Shown here: positions 45,531-58,983 of the stretch, in pieces
How positions within the stretch are numbered: the stretch's first letter is position 1
How the letters are laid out: every line of letters starts with the position of its first letter
Source: Pseudomonas sp. GM78
Lineage (GTDB): Bacteria > Pseudomonadota > Gammaproteobacteria > Pseudomonadales > Pseudomonadaceae
NCBI RefSeq assembly: GCF_000282475.1
Contig: NZ_AKJF01000208.1
Span: forward strand, 1-64,000
Length of the DNA: 64,000 bases
Reading direction: 5' to 3'
Translations under genes and position numbers: made by a program
The notes under the pieces: generated by a model
What the model was told of the DNA's origin: nothing
The model's database searches: none
Seen by the model: the letters and a program-made list of their open reading frames with translations, nothing else

Positions 45531-46812
45531 GCTGATCGCTCCCGGTCGGTGGGGTGAACGCTTTCAGGCGTGGTTTGTGCGCTGGCAACCAACCGGCCCA
45601 TGCCGGGAAATGGCGCAGGAAGTGGAACACCAGAAAGCCCACGGTCATGTGCCAGATGCGTCCGCGTGGGGCTTTGTCCACCGACATGGCCTTGCAATGG
45701 TTATCGCTGAGTTCCTCAAGCCGATCGAACAGGTCGCGGTTGAATGCGCGGTCACGGATCAACACGTTGGCTTCCAGGTTCATCGACAGGCTCAACGGGT
45801 CAAGGTTGCTGGAGCCGACGGTGCTCCAGTCTTCGTCCACCAGCGCGACTTTGCCGTGCAGTGGCCGGTCGCAGTATTCGAAGATTTTCACCCCGGACTT
45901 GAGCAGGTAATCGTAAGTCATGCGTGCCGCCAGTCTGGCCACCAGCAAGTCCGGCTGACCCTGCAGGATCAGGCGCACTTCAACGCCGCGGCGCGCGGCG
46001 TTGCGGATCTCGCGCAGCAACCTGTAGCCAGGGAAAAAGTAGGCGTTGGCAATCACCACCCGCCGCTGCGCCGTGCGCAATGCCAGGCGGTAAACCTGTT
46101 CGATGTCGGTCGCGTGCTCGGCGTTATCGCGGTACACCAGCCGCACTTGGCCATCGTGATCGGTGACGGCCAGTTCGGAACGCCGTTGCCGACGCCGTTG
46201 CCACCAGTATTTGGCGTGGGCCGGGCGACCGCATTGCAGCAGGGCGAAGTGATGGATGTCGGCCACCGCCGGGCCTTCTACCTCAACCGAGTAATCCTGC
46301 TTGGCCTCGGGACCGAAATCGGCCAAATGGTCGGCGGAAAAGTTGATCCCGCCAATGAATGCAATCGTCCCGTCCACCACGACGATCTTGCGGTGCAGGC
46401 GTCGGAACCAGTTGGTGCGGATGCCCAGGCGCTTTGGCGCCGGGTCGAACATTTGTAGATGCACGCCGGCACCGCTCAGGGCGGTGAGATAGTCGGCAGT
46501 CAGTTCTCCGCAGCCAAACCCGTCGAAACTGGCAGTCACGCGAACACCCCGTTGCGCCGCCTCGATGAGTACGGTCTTCAGTTCTTCACCGACCTTGTCC
46601 TCGAACACAATGAAGGTTTCCAGGAGGATTTCGGTTTTGGCCTGGCGCATGGCCTCGAATACCCTGGGGAAATAGTCTTCGCCGTTTTCCAGCAGTTCGA
46701 CCCGATTGTTGCCTTGCCAACCGTACTCGACGTCGACGGCTGTCGGCGCGCTGATGGGCGGCGCGGCAATGGGTCTTTCCACGGTGTTTTTTTCCATCGA
46801 GGGGATGCTCAT
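45517..46812 (-). CDS. clsB: Cardiolipin synthase, ClsB type
   Basis: A phospholipase D superfamily enzyme of 431 residues that joins phospholipid headgroups to make cardiolipin or related lipids. Both HKD motifs are complete: His140, Lys142, Asp147 ([16 protein letters not shown]) and His319, Lys321, Asp326 ([20 protein letters not shown]). There are no N-terminal membrane spans, which is the ClsB (YbhO) pattern and unlike ClsA. It starts at ATG 46812 in an ATGA overlap with the nuclease gene and overlaps the YbhN-like gene downstream. Exact lipid substrates are inferred. Confidence 0.92.
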   Translation of the reverse strand: MSIPSMEKNTVERPIAAPPISAPTAVDVEYGWQGNNRVELLENGEDYFPRVFEAMRQAKTEILLETFIVFEDKVGEELKTVLIEAAQRGVRVTASFDGFGCGELTADYLTALSGAGVHLQMFDPAPKRLGIRTNWFRRLHRKIVVVDGTIAFIGGINFSADHLADFGPEAKQDYSVEVEGPAVADIHHFALLQCGRPAHAKYWWQRRRQRRSELAVTDHDGQVRLVYRDNAEHATDIEQVYRLALRTAQRRVVIANAYFFPGYRLLREIRNAARRGVEVRLILQGQPDLLVARLAARMTYDYLLKSGVKIFEYCDRPLHGKVALVDEDWSTVGSSNLDPLSLSMNLEANVLIRDRAFNRDLFDRLEELSDNHCKAMSVDKAPRGRIWHMTVGFLVFHFLRHFPAWAGWLPAHKPRLKAFTPPTGSDQHEPH

Positions 46813-47606
46813 AGCTCGATCTCCACCGACAACGGTGCGTGATCCGAGAGGTGCGACCAGGGGCGCGTCGTCAGTACCTGCGGATGGCTGGCCTTGAGGT
46901 TGCGTACGTAGATACGGTCCAGGCGCAGTGTCGGCAGTCGCGCGGGAAAACTGCGCGCCGGTTTGCCGTGGTGCTCGGCGAACACTTCGCGCAAACGGCA
47001 GGGCTTGAGCAGGGCATCGGCGCGTTGGCGCCAGTCATTGAAGTCACCGGCGACGATCACCGGTGCCTCGTCTGGCAACGACTCAAGCCGGCGCAGCAGT
47101 AACTGGAGCTGTGCATTGCGATGGGTTTCGCGCAAGCCGAGATGGACGCAAATGGCATGCACCTCCGGGCCTTCGCCCGGCAGGCGCAGCACGCAATGCA
47201 AAATGCCGCGGTTCTCATGGCCGCTGATGGACACGTCGAGGTTGTCGTGCCGGACGATCTGGAATTTCGACAGCAAGGCATTGCCGTGATCGCCTGCTGG
47301 ATAGACGGCATTGCGGCCGTAGGCAAACTGCGGCCATAGGGTGTCCGCGAGGAATTCATACTGGGGCATCGCCGGCCAATTGTCATAGCGCTTGTGGTGA
47401 TGTTCGTGAGTGCCGTGTACCTCCTGCAGGAACACCACGTCGGCGGATACACTGCGCACCGCTTCACGCAGTTCAGGCAGGATGAAACGCCGGTTCAGCG
47501 CAGTGAAACCCTTGTGGGTGTTGACCGTCAGTACGGTGAAACGGTGCATCGTGGTATCGATGGTCGCCTGCTCGTCGGTGCTGCCAACCGGTTCGGAAAC
47601 GCTCAT
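46809..47606 (-). CDS. Endonuclease/exonuclease/phosphatase family protein (YbhP-like)
   Basis: A 265-residue EEP-fold metal phosphodiesterase. Characteristic motifs are VNTHKGF near residue 28, the metal ligand Glu in VVFLQEVHG near 62, the catalytic IAGDFNDWR near 165 (ICVHLGLRE precedes it near 130) and the C-terminal [12 protein letters not shown]. coli YbhP belongs to the same cluster as ClsB and YbhN. A substrate could be nucleic acid, an inositol-phosphate-like compound or a lipid headgroup; context with cardiolipin synthase favours a lipid role, by inference. Overlaps both neighbours by 4 nt. Confidence 0.88.
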   Translation of the reverse strand: MSVSEPVGSTDEQATIDTTMHRFTVLTVNTHKGFTALNRRFILPELREAVRSVSADVVFLQEVHGTHEHHHKRYDNWPAMPQYEFLADTLWPQFAYGRNAVYPAGDHGNALLSKFQIVRHDNLDVSISGHENRGILHCVLRLPGEGPEVHAICVHLGLRETHRNAQLQLLLRRLESLPDEAPVIVAGDFNDWRQRADALLKPCRLREVFAEHHGKPARSFPARLPTLRLDRIYVRNLKASHPQVLTTRPWSHLSDHAPLSVEIEL

Positions 47607-48529
47607 GGCAGCACTCCTTCGGCAACCGGCTCGCCGGGGGTGGTGAGCAGGTCTTTGTCGAGATCGAAGCGTTCAAGTAAACGACGCGCATCGAAGGGCG
47701 CGCGGACCTTGATGTCGTTATCGAAGTAGCAGAACACTTCTCGCGACTTGCGCACCCTGGGTTTCAGGCGCGGCGCGATCAGCTGCGGATCAGCCGGTTG
47801 TCGCCCGTGATGCCAGGCATCGATCCGCTCAGCCCAACGCTTGAGGGCCTGAGGGGTGTAGCCGCTGGCGTAGAGCTCTTCGGCACCGTGCAGGCGCACG
47901 TACACGAAGTCGCTGGTGAGGTCTTCGCGATATGGCCATTTACCGGCGGTGTCGGCGATTACCAGGGCCGTGTTATAGCGTTTGAGCAGGCGCACAAATG
48001 CTGGATCGATGAAGCTCTCGTTGCGGATTTCCACGGCATGGCGCAAGGGCTTTTTTCTGCTCGCCTTGAGGCTGGCGTGGCCGTTCACGTGGGCATCGTG
48101 CTGGCGGGCGAGGGCGGCGGCCTGTTGGGTGTCGTGGGGCAATTGCTCGAGGAAGGCCTCGAACAGTTCGGCGTCGAATTTGAAGTTGGGCGGAAACTGC
48201 CAGAGGATCGGGCCGAGTTTTTCCTTGAGTTCCAAGACTCCGGAGGCGAAGAAATTCGCCAGGGGTTTGTGGATGTCACGCAGACGCTTGATATGGGTGA
48301 TGAAGCGCGGCGCCTTGACGCTGAACACAAAGTGCACCGGGGTTTCGGCATACCACTGGGCGTAGCGTTCGGGCCGTTGCAGGGCGTAGAACGATCCATT
48401 GATTTCGATGCTGTTGACCGCCCGTGAGGCGAATTGCAATTCGCGCTTCTGGGCCAGCCCCTTCGGGTAGAAATCCCCCCGCCAGGGCGTGTAGCGCCAA
48501 CCTGAAATGCCGATGTGAATCGCCGCCAT
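47603..48529 (-). CDS. DUF72 (YecE-like) protein
   Basis: A 308-residue TIM-barrel protein of the DUF72 family, whose function is not established. Family features are [19 protein letters not shown] at about residues 5-23, [15 protein letters not shown] near 47-61, [11 protein letters not shown] near 70-80, [11 protein letters not shown] near 111-121 and [13 protein letters not shown] near 211-223. It is the first gene of the four-gene reverse operon with the EEP nuclease, ClsB and the YbhN-like protein; the 4-nt overlap points to coupled expression. No signal peptide or membrane span. Confidence 0.85.
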   Translation of the reverse strand: MAAIHIGISGWRYTPWRGDFYPKGLAQKRELQFASRAVNSIEINGSFYALQRPERYAQWYAETPVHFVFSVKAPRFITHIKRLRDIHKPLANFFASGVLELKEKLGPILWQFPPNFKFDAELFEAFLEQLPHDTQQAAALARQHDAHVNGHASLKASRKKPLRHAVEIRNESFIDPAFVRLLKRYNTALVIADTAGKWPYREDLTSDFVYVRLHGAEELYASGYTPQALKRWAERIDAWHHGRQPADPQLIAPRLKPRVRKSREVFCYFDNDIKVRAPFDARRLLERFDLDKDLLTTPGEPVAEGVLP

Positions 48530-48626
48530 GCCGCCTCCCGTCTGACTGCCCCCTGATCTTTTGATGACTGCCAGACGGTGACGAAAGTTTCGGTGGGACT
48601 ACGGACGGTTAAGTCAAGGATGACAA

Positions 48627-48704
48627 TGTAGGAGCTGCCGCAGGCTGCGATCTTTTGATTTTGTTTTTAAGATCAAAAGATCGCAGCCTGCGGCAGCTCC
48701 TACA
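48627..48704. repeat. Long perfect inverted repeat (REP-type, 33-bp arms)
   Basis: Arms 48627-48659 and 48672-48704 are perfect reverse complements with a 12-nt loop. The core GGAGCTGCCGCAGGCTGCGA belongs to a different REP class from those at 42 and 44 kb. It lies just past the stop of the MFS gene and upstream of the DUF72 operon, and can terminate the MFS transcript. Confidence 0.9.
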
Positions 48705-48710
48705 GGGGAC

Positions 48711-49913
48711 TCAGTGGCTGGCGACTACACGTGTCGAGGATTCGGCATACACCGGCCCCAACCGGTCCAGGCGACCGCTCCACGCAGTCAACGCCAACGC
48801 CACCAACACCACCAATCCACCGATCCACGCGGTATGGATCAACCCCATGTTTGCAACGATCAAGCCCCCACCCCAGGCGCCACCGGCGATGCCGAGGTTG
48901 AATGCGGCGATGTTCAGGCCGGAAGCCACGTCCACCGCGTTGGGCGTGTGATGTTCAGCCTGACGCACCACATACACCTGCAACCCTGGCACATTACCGA
49001 ACGCCACGGCGCCCCAGACCAGTACGGTAGCCAGCGCCAGCCAAGGGTTGCCGGCGGTGAAGGTCAGCATGAACAGCACGGCGGCGAGCAGGGCGAAGAT
49101 GAGTTTCAGGGCGCTGATCGGGCCACGCTTGTCCGCCAGTTTGCCGCCCCAGATGTTGCCGACGGCCACCGAGATGCCGTAGACCAGCAGCACCAGGCTG
49201 ACGGTGCTGGCGCTGAAGCCGGCGATGTCCTGAAGGATCGGCGCCAGGAACGTGAACGCGATGAATGAACCGCCGTAACCGACCGCCGTCATGGCGTACA
49301 CCAGTAGCAGACGCGGCTGTTTGAGGACCTGCAACTGCTGCAGCAGCGAAGCGGGTTTACTGTGGGCGATGTTTTTCGGCACATAGAGCAGGCTGCCGAT
49401 AAAGGCGATCACACCCAGGGCCGATACGGCGAGGAAGGTTTCACGCCAGCCGAAATGCTGACCGATGAAAGTCCCCAGCGGTACGCCAGTCACCAGGGCC
49501 ACGGTCAGGCCGGTGAACATGATCGCGATCGCGCTGGCGGCTTTTTCCTTGGGCACTAGACTGGTGGCGATGGTCGAGCCAATCGAGAAAAACACCCCGT
49601 GGGCCAGGCCGGTGACGATCCGCGCCAAAATCAGCGACTCGTAGCTCGGCGCTTGCCAGGCCAGAAGGTTGCCCAGGGTGAACAACACCATCAAGGACAA
49701 CAGCAGCAATTTACGCGGCACTTTGCCAGTCAGGGCGGTGAGTACCGGGGCGCCGACGGCGACGCCTAGCGCATACAGGCTGACCAGCAGGCCGGCCGAC
49801 GGCAGACTGACACCCAGGTCGGCGCCAATGGTGGGTAACAGGCCAACGATGACGAACTCGGTCGTCCCGATGGCAAAGGCGCTGAGGGTCAGCGCGAGCA
49901 AGGCAATGGGCAT
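48711..49913 (-). CDS. DHA1-family MFS efflux transporter (YdhP/AraJ-like)
   Basis: A 400-residue MFS carrier with 12 predicted spans. Signatures are the N-terminal FAIGTTEFVIVGLLPTIGAD at about residues 12-31, GKVPRKLLLLSLM near 64, ARIVTGLAHGVFFSIGS near 97 and the DHA1 motif LVTGVPLGTFIGQ near 140. Relatives export sugars, arabinose-like compounds or drugs; the substrate here is unknown. It is divergent from the MscS-type channel gene with a 189-nt gap and is a single-gene unit ending in the long inverted repeat. Confidence 0.9.
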   Translation of the reverse strand: MPIALLALTLSAFAIGTTEFVIVGLLPTIGADLGVSLPSAGLLVSLYALGVAVGAPVLTALTGKVPRKLLLLSLMVLFTLGNLLAWQAPSYESLILARIVTGLAHGVFFSIGSTIATSLVPKEKAASAIAIMFTGLTVALVTGVPLGTFIGQHFGWRETFLAVSALGVIAFIGSLLYVPKNIAHSKPASLLQQLQVLKQPRLLLVYAMTAVGYGGSFIAFTFLAPILQDIAGFSASTVSLVLLVYGISVAVGNIWGGKLADKRGPISALKLIFALLAAVLFMLTFTAGNPWLALATVLVWGAVAFGNVPGLQVYVVRQAEHHTPNAVDVASGLNIAAFNLGIAGGAWGGGLIVANMGLIHTAWIGGLVVLVALALTAWSGRLDRLGPVYAESSTRVVASH

Positions 49914-50102
49914 GACTGCAACTCCGGTGGGTTGATTTGATGGAGCGCAGTGTCAGGGTTTGGGTCGTGCGGAAAAATACAGGGATGAGCATTTGATATT
50001 TGTCTTGAGCGCAAAGATTGCCGGGCATTTGCCGGCCAGCACCGAACTAGTCCGGCATTTCTCGATCAGTTCCTTACAGTCCTATCCAAAGGAGCGGATG
50101 CC

Positions 50103-52232
50103 TTGATCAGGCTCAAGAAGGCGATATTACTGGGGGCGCTGTTGTTCCTCGGCAGCGAGGAACTGGAGGCCGCGGCGATACCGGGTGTGCCGGCAGCGGC
50201 CACCGCGGCCACACCACCGGCACACCCCGAACCCCTGGTACAGGGCGGGTTGCTGGGCGCCATCAGTTCGAGCATCGATGACATCCAGGACAAGCTCGAT
50301 TTCAACAAGGACCTGCTCGACGCCTGGCGCCTACGCGCGGATCGTGCGGCCGATGAGGTCGATCAACTGGTCAATCGTCCATCGGCCCGTTCGAGCTGGA
50401 GCGTAGCGGGGGATTTCCTGCTGCTGACGGCGGTGTGGGCGGGTGTCTTCGGCCTGCTCTGGATGTTCGGCAAGTTCTTGACCGAACGCCTGTGCCGCCA
50501 TCGCTTGCTGCTCAGTCGAGAGCGCGGGCAGGCATTGCTTGGCTATGTATTGCCCTACAGCCTTCCTGCGGTGATCAGCCTGCCGCTGACGATTTATGCC
50601 AGCCAGTTAATGCCTGTATCCGCCGGTCGGGCGCTGGCGTTGTGTCTTGCCTATGCCACCAGTAGTGGCGTGTTCGCAGCAGCGTTGGTGATGTCCCTGG
50701 TGGTACTGTTCAATGTCGGGCACAAGCGCCGGGCGGTGCAGATCATTCGTCATGACAGCCCACGGCCGCTGTTCGCCATCGGCTTCCTGGTCGCCCTGAG
50801 CGACGCCTTGACCAGCCCGCAGATCGCGCACCAACTGGGAAACAATCTCACCAGCAGCATCGCCGTGTTTACCGGGCTGGCGGCCTCGATTTCCTTTGGT
50901 TTGCTGGTGTTCCGCATGCGTCGCCCGGTCGCCCATGTGATCCGCATCCTGCCATTGGCCCAGCGACGAAAACAGCCGGCCTTGCGCGAAACCCTGCGGA
51001 TTTTTTCCGGGCTCTGGTACTGGCCGATCCTGTTGATGGTGCTGGTCTCTATCATCAACCTGATCGGCATTGGCGATGACAACCAGCAAGTGCTGCGCAG
51101 CGCGCTGTTCACCACGGTACTGCTGATTGCGACGGTGTTTCTCAGCACCACGCTGCACCACTTGTTCAAGACCCGCAGCGAGTCCGACGTGCGCCGCAGT
51201 GGCGCCTACAAAGAGCGCTTCCTGAGCCTCTCCCACGCGTTGTTGCGTATCGCCATGGCCATTGTGTTCATCGATATCCTCGGACGAATCTGGGGCGTGT
51301 CGCTGTTCGATTTTGCGGTCAGCAATGCCGTGGGGCGGGCGATCAGTGACTCGTTGAGCCATATCGGCTTGATCTTCCTGGTGACGTGGATGGTCTGGGT
51401 CGTGCTCGACACGGCGATCCAGGAAGCCCTGAAACCACCGGCCAACAAACGCGGGGCACGCCAGCCGAGTACGCGGGTCAAGACCATCCTGCCGTTGCTG
51501 CGCAATGCGATCAAAATCATTCTGGTGGTGATCTGCGCCATCACCACCATGGCCAATCTTGGAATCAATGTCGCGCCGTTCCTGGCCGGTGCCGGGGTCA
51601 TTGGCCTGGCCATCGGTTTCGGCTCCCAGCAACTGGTGCAGGACGTGATCACCGGGTTGTTCATCATCATCGAAGACACCCTGTCGATCGGCGACTGGGT
51701 GGTGCTCGATTCCGGGCATGCCGGCACGGTCGAAGGCCTGACCATCCGCACCTTGCGCCTGCGCGACGGCAAAGGCTTCGTGCACTCGGTGCCCTTTGGC
51801 CAGATCAAGGCCGTGACCAACCAATCGCGACAATTTGCCTATGCGTTCTTCTCCGTGCAGTTCACCTATGACACCGATATCGACAAGGCCATCGAACTGA
51901 TTCGTGAGGCCGGGCATTCGATCAGCGAGGACCCGTTCCTCAGGTACAACCTGCAAGGGCCGCTGGATGTGTTTGGCGTCGACAAGATGGACCTCAATGG
52001 CGTGGTGTTGACGGCACAATTTCGCACCGTGTCGGGCGGGCAATATGCGGTGAGCCGGGCCTTCAACCAGCGTTTGAAAAAGCTTGTGGATAACAGTCCG
52101 TGGGTGCATTTCGCGCAGACTTATCCACAGCAGGTCTTGATGCCGAGGCAGGCGGCGGAACCTGTGCATGATGGGGCGGCTGAGCCGGAGCATGCGGCGG
52201 TAATGATGCCGGATCGGCCTCGGCCGCAATAA
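50103..52232 (+). CDS. Large MscS-family mechanosensitive channel (YbiO-like)
   Basis: A 709-residue MscS-superfamily channel, which opens under membrane tension to release solutes. It has an N-terminal signal-like segment (residues 1-24), a periplasmic stretch with a possible coiled coil (about 55-97), about ten spans, and the MscS core: pore helix with FLAGAGVIGLAIGFGSQQLVQDVITG at about residues 496-521, then the beta domain GDWVVLDSGHAGTVEGLTIRT and a cytoplasmic cage, ending in a Pro/Ala-rich tail. Much larger than E. coli MscS (286 residues), like YbiO. Physiological trigger unknown beyond the family role. Confidence 0.92.
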   Translation: MIRLKKAILLGALLFLGSEELEAAAIPGVPAAATAATPPAHPEPLVQGGLLGAISSSIDDIQDKLDFNKDLLDAWRLRADRAADEVDQLVNRPSARSSWSVAGDFLLLTAVWAGVFGLLWMFGKFLTERLCRHRLLLSRERGQALLGYVLPYSLPAVISLPLTIYASQLMPVSAGRALALCLAYATSSGVFAAALVMSLVVLFNVGHKRRAVQIIRHDSPRPLFAIGFLVALSDALTSPQIAHQLGNNLTSSIAVFTGLAASISFGLLVFRMRRPVAHVIRILPLAQRRKQPALRETLRIFSGLWYWPILLMVLVSIINLIGIGDDNQQVLRSALFTTVLLIATVFLSTTLHHLFKTRSESDVRRSGAYKERFLSLSHALLRIAMAIVFIDILGRIWGVSLFDFAVSNAVGRAISDSLSHIGLIFLVTWMVWVVLDTAIQEALKPPANKRGARQPSTRVKTILPLLRNAIKIILVVICAITTMANLGINVAPFLAGAGVIGLAIGFGSQQLVQDVITGLFIIIEDTLSIGDWVVLDSGHAGTVEGLTIRTLRLRDGKGFVHSVPFGQIKAVTNQSRQFAYAFFSVQFTYDTDIDKAIELIREAGHSISEDPFLRYNLQGPLDVFGVDKMDLNGVVLTAQFRTVSGGQYAVSRAFNQRLKKLVDNSPWVHFAQTYPQQVLMPRQAAEPVHDGAAEPEHAAVMMPDRPRPQ

Positions 52233-52248
52233 ATTCGTCGGTTGTGAT

Positions 52249-52335
52249 GGCCCCATCGCCAGCAGGCTGGCTCCCACAATGGATCTGTGTACACCACAAA
52301 TCCCTTGTAGGAGTGAGCCTGCTCGCGATGAGGCC
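52249..52335. repeat. REP doublet (imperfect)
   Basis: Inverted arms 52249-52279 and 52305-52335 match with several mismatches (GAGCAGGCTCGC class, one arm reading CCAGCAGGCTGGC). It lies between the convergent 3' ends of the channel gene and lhr. Confidence 0.8.
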
Positions 52336-52348
52336 AGACCAGACAACA

Positions 52349-56653
<4,305 letters not shown>

Positions 56654-56719
56654 GGTCTGATTTATGCGGGTGACTCAGTGAAGATGCAAGTACCGCTCAG
56701 GATCTCCGTTGACTGGCAA

Positions 56720-56795
56720 GGCCTCTTCGCTGGCAAGCCAGCTCCTACAGGGCCGGCGGTGCTCTTGTAGGAGCTGGCTTGCCAGCGAAGGGGCC
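56720..56795. repeat. REP doublet (TGGCAAGCCAGC class)
   Basis: Inverted arms 56720-56749 and 56766-56795 are nearly perfect (30 nt each) with 16 nt between. The core reads CGCTGGCAAGCCAGCTCC, a class distinct from those at 42, 44 and 48 kb. It lies in the 297-nt gap between the lhr start and the RmlD-like gene; the rest of the gap (56796-56950) shows no recognisable feature. Confidence 0.88.
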
Positions 56796-56950
56796 AGTAG
56801 CAGCACTACAAAACCGGGACATCTACACTTTACGGATGACGGTTGCGCACTAAACCCGCAAAATGCAACGATTCCGGCAACTATCGACGACATCGCCGCG
56901 GGCGCTGTCGATAAAGCCATCGTTCCAATCAGACTGGGCCTGCTGACTCT

Positions 56951-57835
56951 ATGCGAATGCGCCTTATGTTACTGGGCGGCGGAAATGCCCTTGGGCAGGC
57001 GCTGATTCGCCTCGGTGCGGAGGAAGACATCGGTTTCCTCGCCCCCCGCCCACCGCAAGACGGCTGGGATGCCGCGAGCCTGACGCAACTGCTCGACGAC
57101 ACCCGCCCGGACGCGTTGATCAACCTCGCCTACTACTTCGACTGGTTCCAGGCGGAGGCGGTCAGCGAGCAGCGCCTGGCCGGGCAGGAGCGGGCGATCG
57201 AGCGCCTGGCCGAACTGTGCCAGCATCACAACATCGTTTTGCTGCAACCCTCGAGTTATCGCGTGTTCGACGGTAACCGGGCGACAGCCTACAGTGAAAA
57301 AGACGAGCCAATGCCGCTGGGCCTGCGTGGCCAGGCCTTGTGGCGAATCGAGAAAAGCGTGCGCGCCACCTGCCCGCAACACGTGTTGTTGCGATTCGGC
57401 TGGCTGCTCGATGACAGTCCCGACGGCACCCTCGGGCGCTTCCTCGGCCGCGCCGAGCAGGCCCAGGAACTGTTGATGGCCGACGACCGCCGGGGCAATC
57501 CGACACCGGTGGACGACGCGGCCCGCGTGATCATTTCGGTGCTCAAGCAACTGGACTGCAGCGCGCCGCTGTGGGGCACCTACCACTACGCCGGGCACGA
57601 GGCGACCACGCCGCTGGCCCTGGGGCAGGCGATTCTCACCGAAGCGCGCGCCCTGCACCCGCTGGCCATCGAAGCGCCGACCGCCCAGGCTCACGCCACG
57701 CGACCGGACGCTGCGGAAGAACCGCAGCACGCGGTACTGGCCTGCAAGAAAATTCTGCACACCTTCGGAATCAAGCCACGCGCCTGGCGTGCGGCCCTTC
57801 CGAGTCTTCTGGACAGGTTCTATCGTCATGGCTGA
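56951..57835 (+). CDS. Degenerate RmlD-like SDR protein
   Basis: A 294-residue extended short-chain dehydrogenase-like protein related to dTDP-4-dehydrorhamnose reductase. The nucleotide loop is kept (GGGNALG, 9-15) and SSYRVFDG (101-108) matches the RmlD S-T-D-Y-V-F-D-G strand. The catalytic Tyr-x-x-x-Lys expected near 124-134 is missing: the region reads LGLRGQALWRIE. It overlaps the downstream epimerase by 8 nt and is syntenic with a P. aeruginosa gene next to the epimerase. It may be a catalytically inert or regulatory partner. Starts at 56957 or 56966 are also possible. Confidence 0.8.
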   Translation: MRMRLMLLGGGNALGQALIRLGAEEDIGFLAPRPPQDGWDAASLTQLLDDTRPDALINLAYYFDWFQAEAVSEQRLAGQERAIERLAELCQHHNIVLLQPSSYRVFDGNRATAYSEKDEPMPLGLRGQALWRIEKSVRATCPQHVLLRFGWLLDDSPDGTLGRFLGRAEQAQELLMADDRRGNPTPVDDAARVIISVLKQLDCSAPLWGTYHYAGHEATTPLALGQAILTEARALHPLAIEAPTAQAHATRPDAAEEPQHAVLACKKILHTFGIKPRAWRAALPSLLDRFYRHG

Positions 57836-58757
57836 TCGCCCCGTTTTGATTACCGGGGGGGCCGGCTTCATCGGCTCCCATCTCACCGATGCCTTGCTCG
57901 CCAAGGGCTATTCGGTACGGATCCTCGATGATCTGTCTTCCGGTAAACGCAGCAACCTGCCGCTGGACAATCCCAAGGTCGAACTGATCGTCGGCGACGT
58001 GGCCGATGCCGCCCTGGTCGCCCGGGCGATGGCCGGTTGCAGCGCCGTGGCGCACCTGGCGGCAGTGGCGTCGGTACAGGCGTCGGTGGACGACCCGGTG
58101 AAGACCCACCAGAGCAACTTCATCGGCTCGCTGAATGTCTGCGAAGCCATGCGCCAGACAGGCGTCAAGCGCGTGCTGTTCGCCTCCAGTGCCGCGGTGT
58201 ACGGCAACAATGGCGAAGGCGAGTCGATCGATGAAGACACGCCCAAGGCGCCGTTGACGCCCTACGCGTCGGACAAGCTGGCGAGCGAGCAATACTTCGA
58301 TTTCTACCGACGCGAGCATGGGCTGGAGCCGGTGATTTTTCGCTTCTTCAACATCTTCGGCCCACGTCAGGACCCGTCCTCGCCGTACTCCGGGGTGATC
58401 AGCATTTTCAGCGAGCGCGCGCAGAAAGGCCTGCCGATCACCGTGTTTGGCGACGGTGAGCAGACGCGGGACTTTCTCTACGTCGAGGATCTGGTCGATT
58501 GGCTGGTGCAGGCCATCGAGAAACCGCAGGTGGAAGACGGCGCGGTTAACGTCGGTTGGAACCAGGCGACCAGTCTCAAGCAAATGCTTGCAGCCCTCGA
58601 GATGGTCGTTGGCAAGCTGCCACCGGTCAGCTACGGCCCGGCGCGCTCCGGTGACATTCGTCATTCACGGGCCAACAACCAGCGTTTGCTGGAGCGCTTC
58701 AGGGCGCCCGAGCCGACGCCGTTGAGTGTTGGGCTGGCGCGGTTGCTGGGACAATAG
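57828..58757 (+). CDS. NAD-dependent epimerase/dehydratase (GalE/WbpP-like)
   Basis: A 309-residue extended SDR enzyme, probably acting on a nucleotide sugar. It has the Rossmann loop GGAGFIG (10-16), the catalytic triad region SSAAVYG (120-126) and Tyr146/Lys150 in YASDK, then RFFNIFGPRQ near 173 and the substrate-loop GDGEQTRDFLYVEDLV near 222. ATG 57828 gives the canonical MADRPVLITGGAG start and overlaps the RmlD-like gene by 8 nt. The sugar is unknown; WbpP-like UDP-GlcNAc C4-epimerase is one option. The two SDR genes likely work as a pair. Confidence 0.9.
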   Translation: MADRPVLITGGAGFIGSHLTDALLAKGYSVRILDDLSSGKRSNLPLDNPKVELIVGDVADAALVARAMAGCSAVAHLAAVASVQASVDDPVKTHQSNFIGSLNVCEAMRQTGVKRVLFASSAAVYGNNGEGESIDEDTPKAPLTPYASDKLASEQYFDFYRREHGLEPVIFRFFNIFGPRQDPSSPYSGVISIFSERAQKGLPITVFGDGEQTRDFLYVEDLVDWLVQAIEKPQVEDGAVNVGWNQATSLKQMLAALEMVVGKLPPVSYGPARSGDIRHSRANNQRLLERFRAPEPTPLSVGLARLLGQ

Positions 58758-58763
58758 AAAAAG

Positions 58764-58847
58764 GCGCCTGTAGAGGCGCGCTTGCCCCAAAGGCGCTAAT
58801 CACAGCTCCATAGCTCATCTTACTGGTATCCCCGTCTTCGCGGGGAT
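58764..58847. repeat. Two small hairpins after the epimerase gene
   Basis: A 6-bp stem (58764-58769 with 58774-58779, GTAG loop) is followed by a 7-bp stem (58828-58834 with 58841-58847, TCTTCG loop). The second resembles a repeat (CCCGTCTTCGCGGGG) often seen in Pseudomonas intergenic regions. Either could weakly terminate the epimerase transcript. Confidence 0.5.
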
Positions 58848-58890
58848 TCGCTTTCAAGCGGGCTGCCGTTCGTCAAAAAGTTCTATGCAC

Positions 58891-58906
58891 CTGTCAGATC
58901 TGACAG
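58891..58906. promoter_or_regulatory. Perfect 16-bp palindrome upstream of the 630-residue protein gene
   Basis: CTGTCAGATCTGACAG is its own reverse complement. It lies 77 bp before the chosen ATG 58984, in a non-coding stretch, and looks like a dimeric repressor or activator site. The binding protein is unknown. Confidence 0.55.
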
Positions 58907-58983
58907 TAGTCAAACATGCCTGCCTGATGTGTGATAGGCCGTGTCCGACCGGACTCAGGACCTTTAGCCACCGGGAGAAGGTG

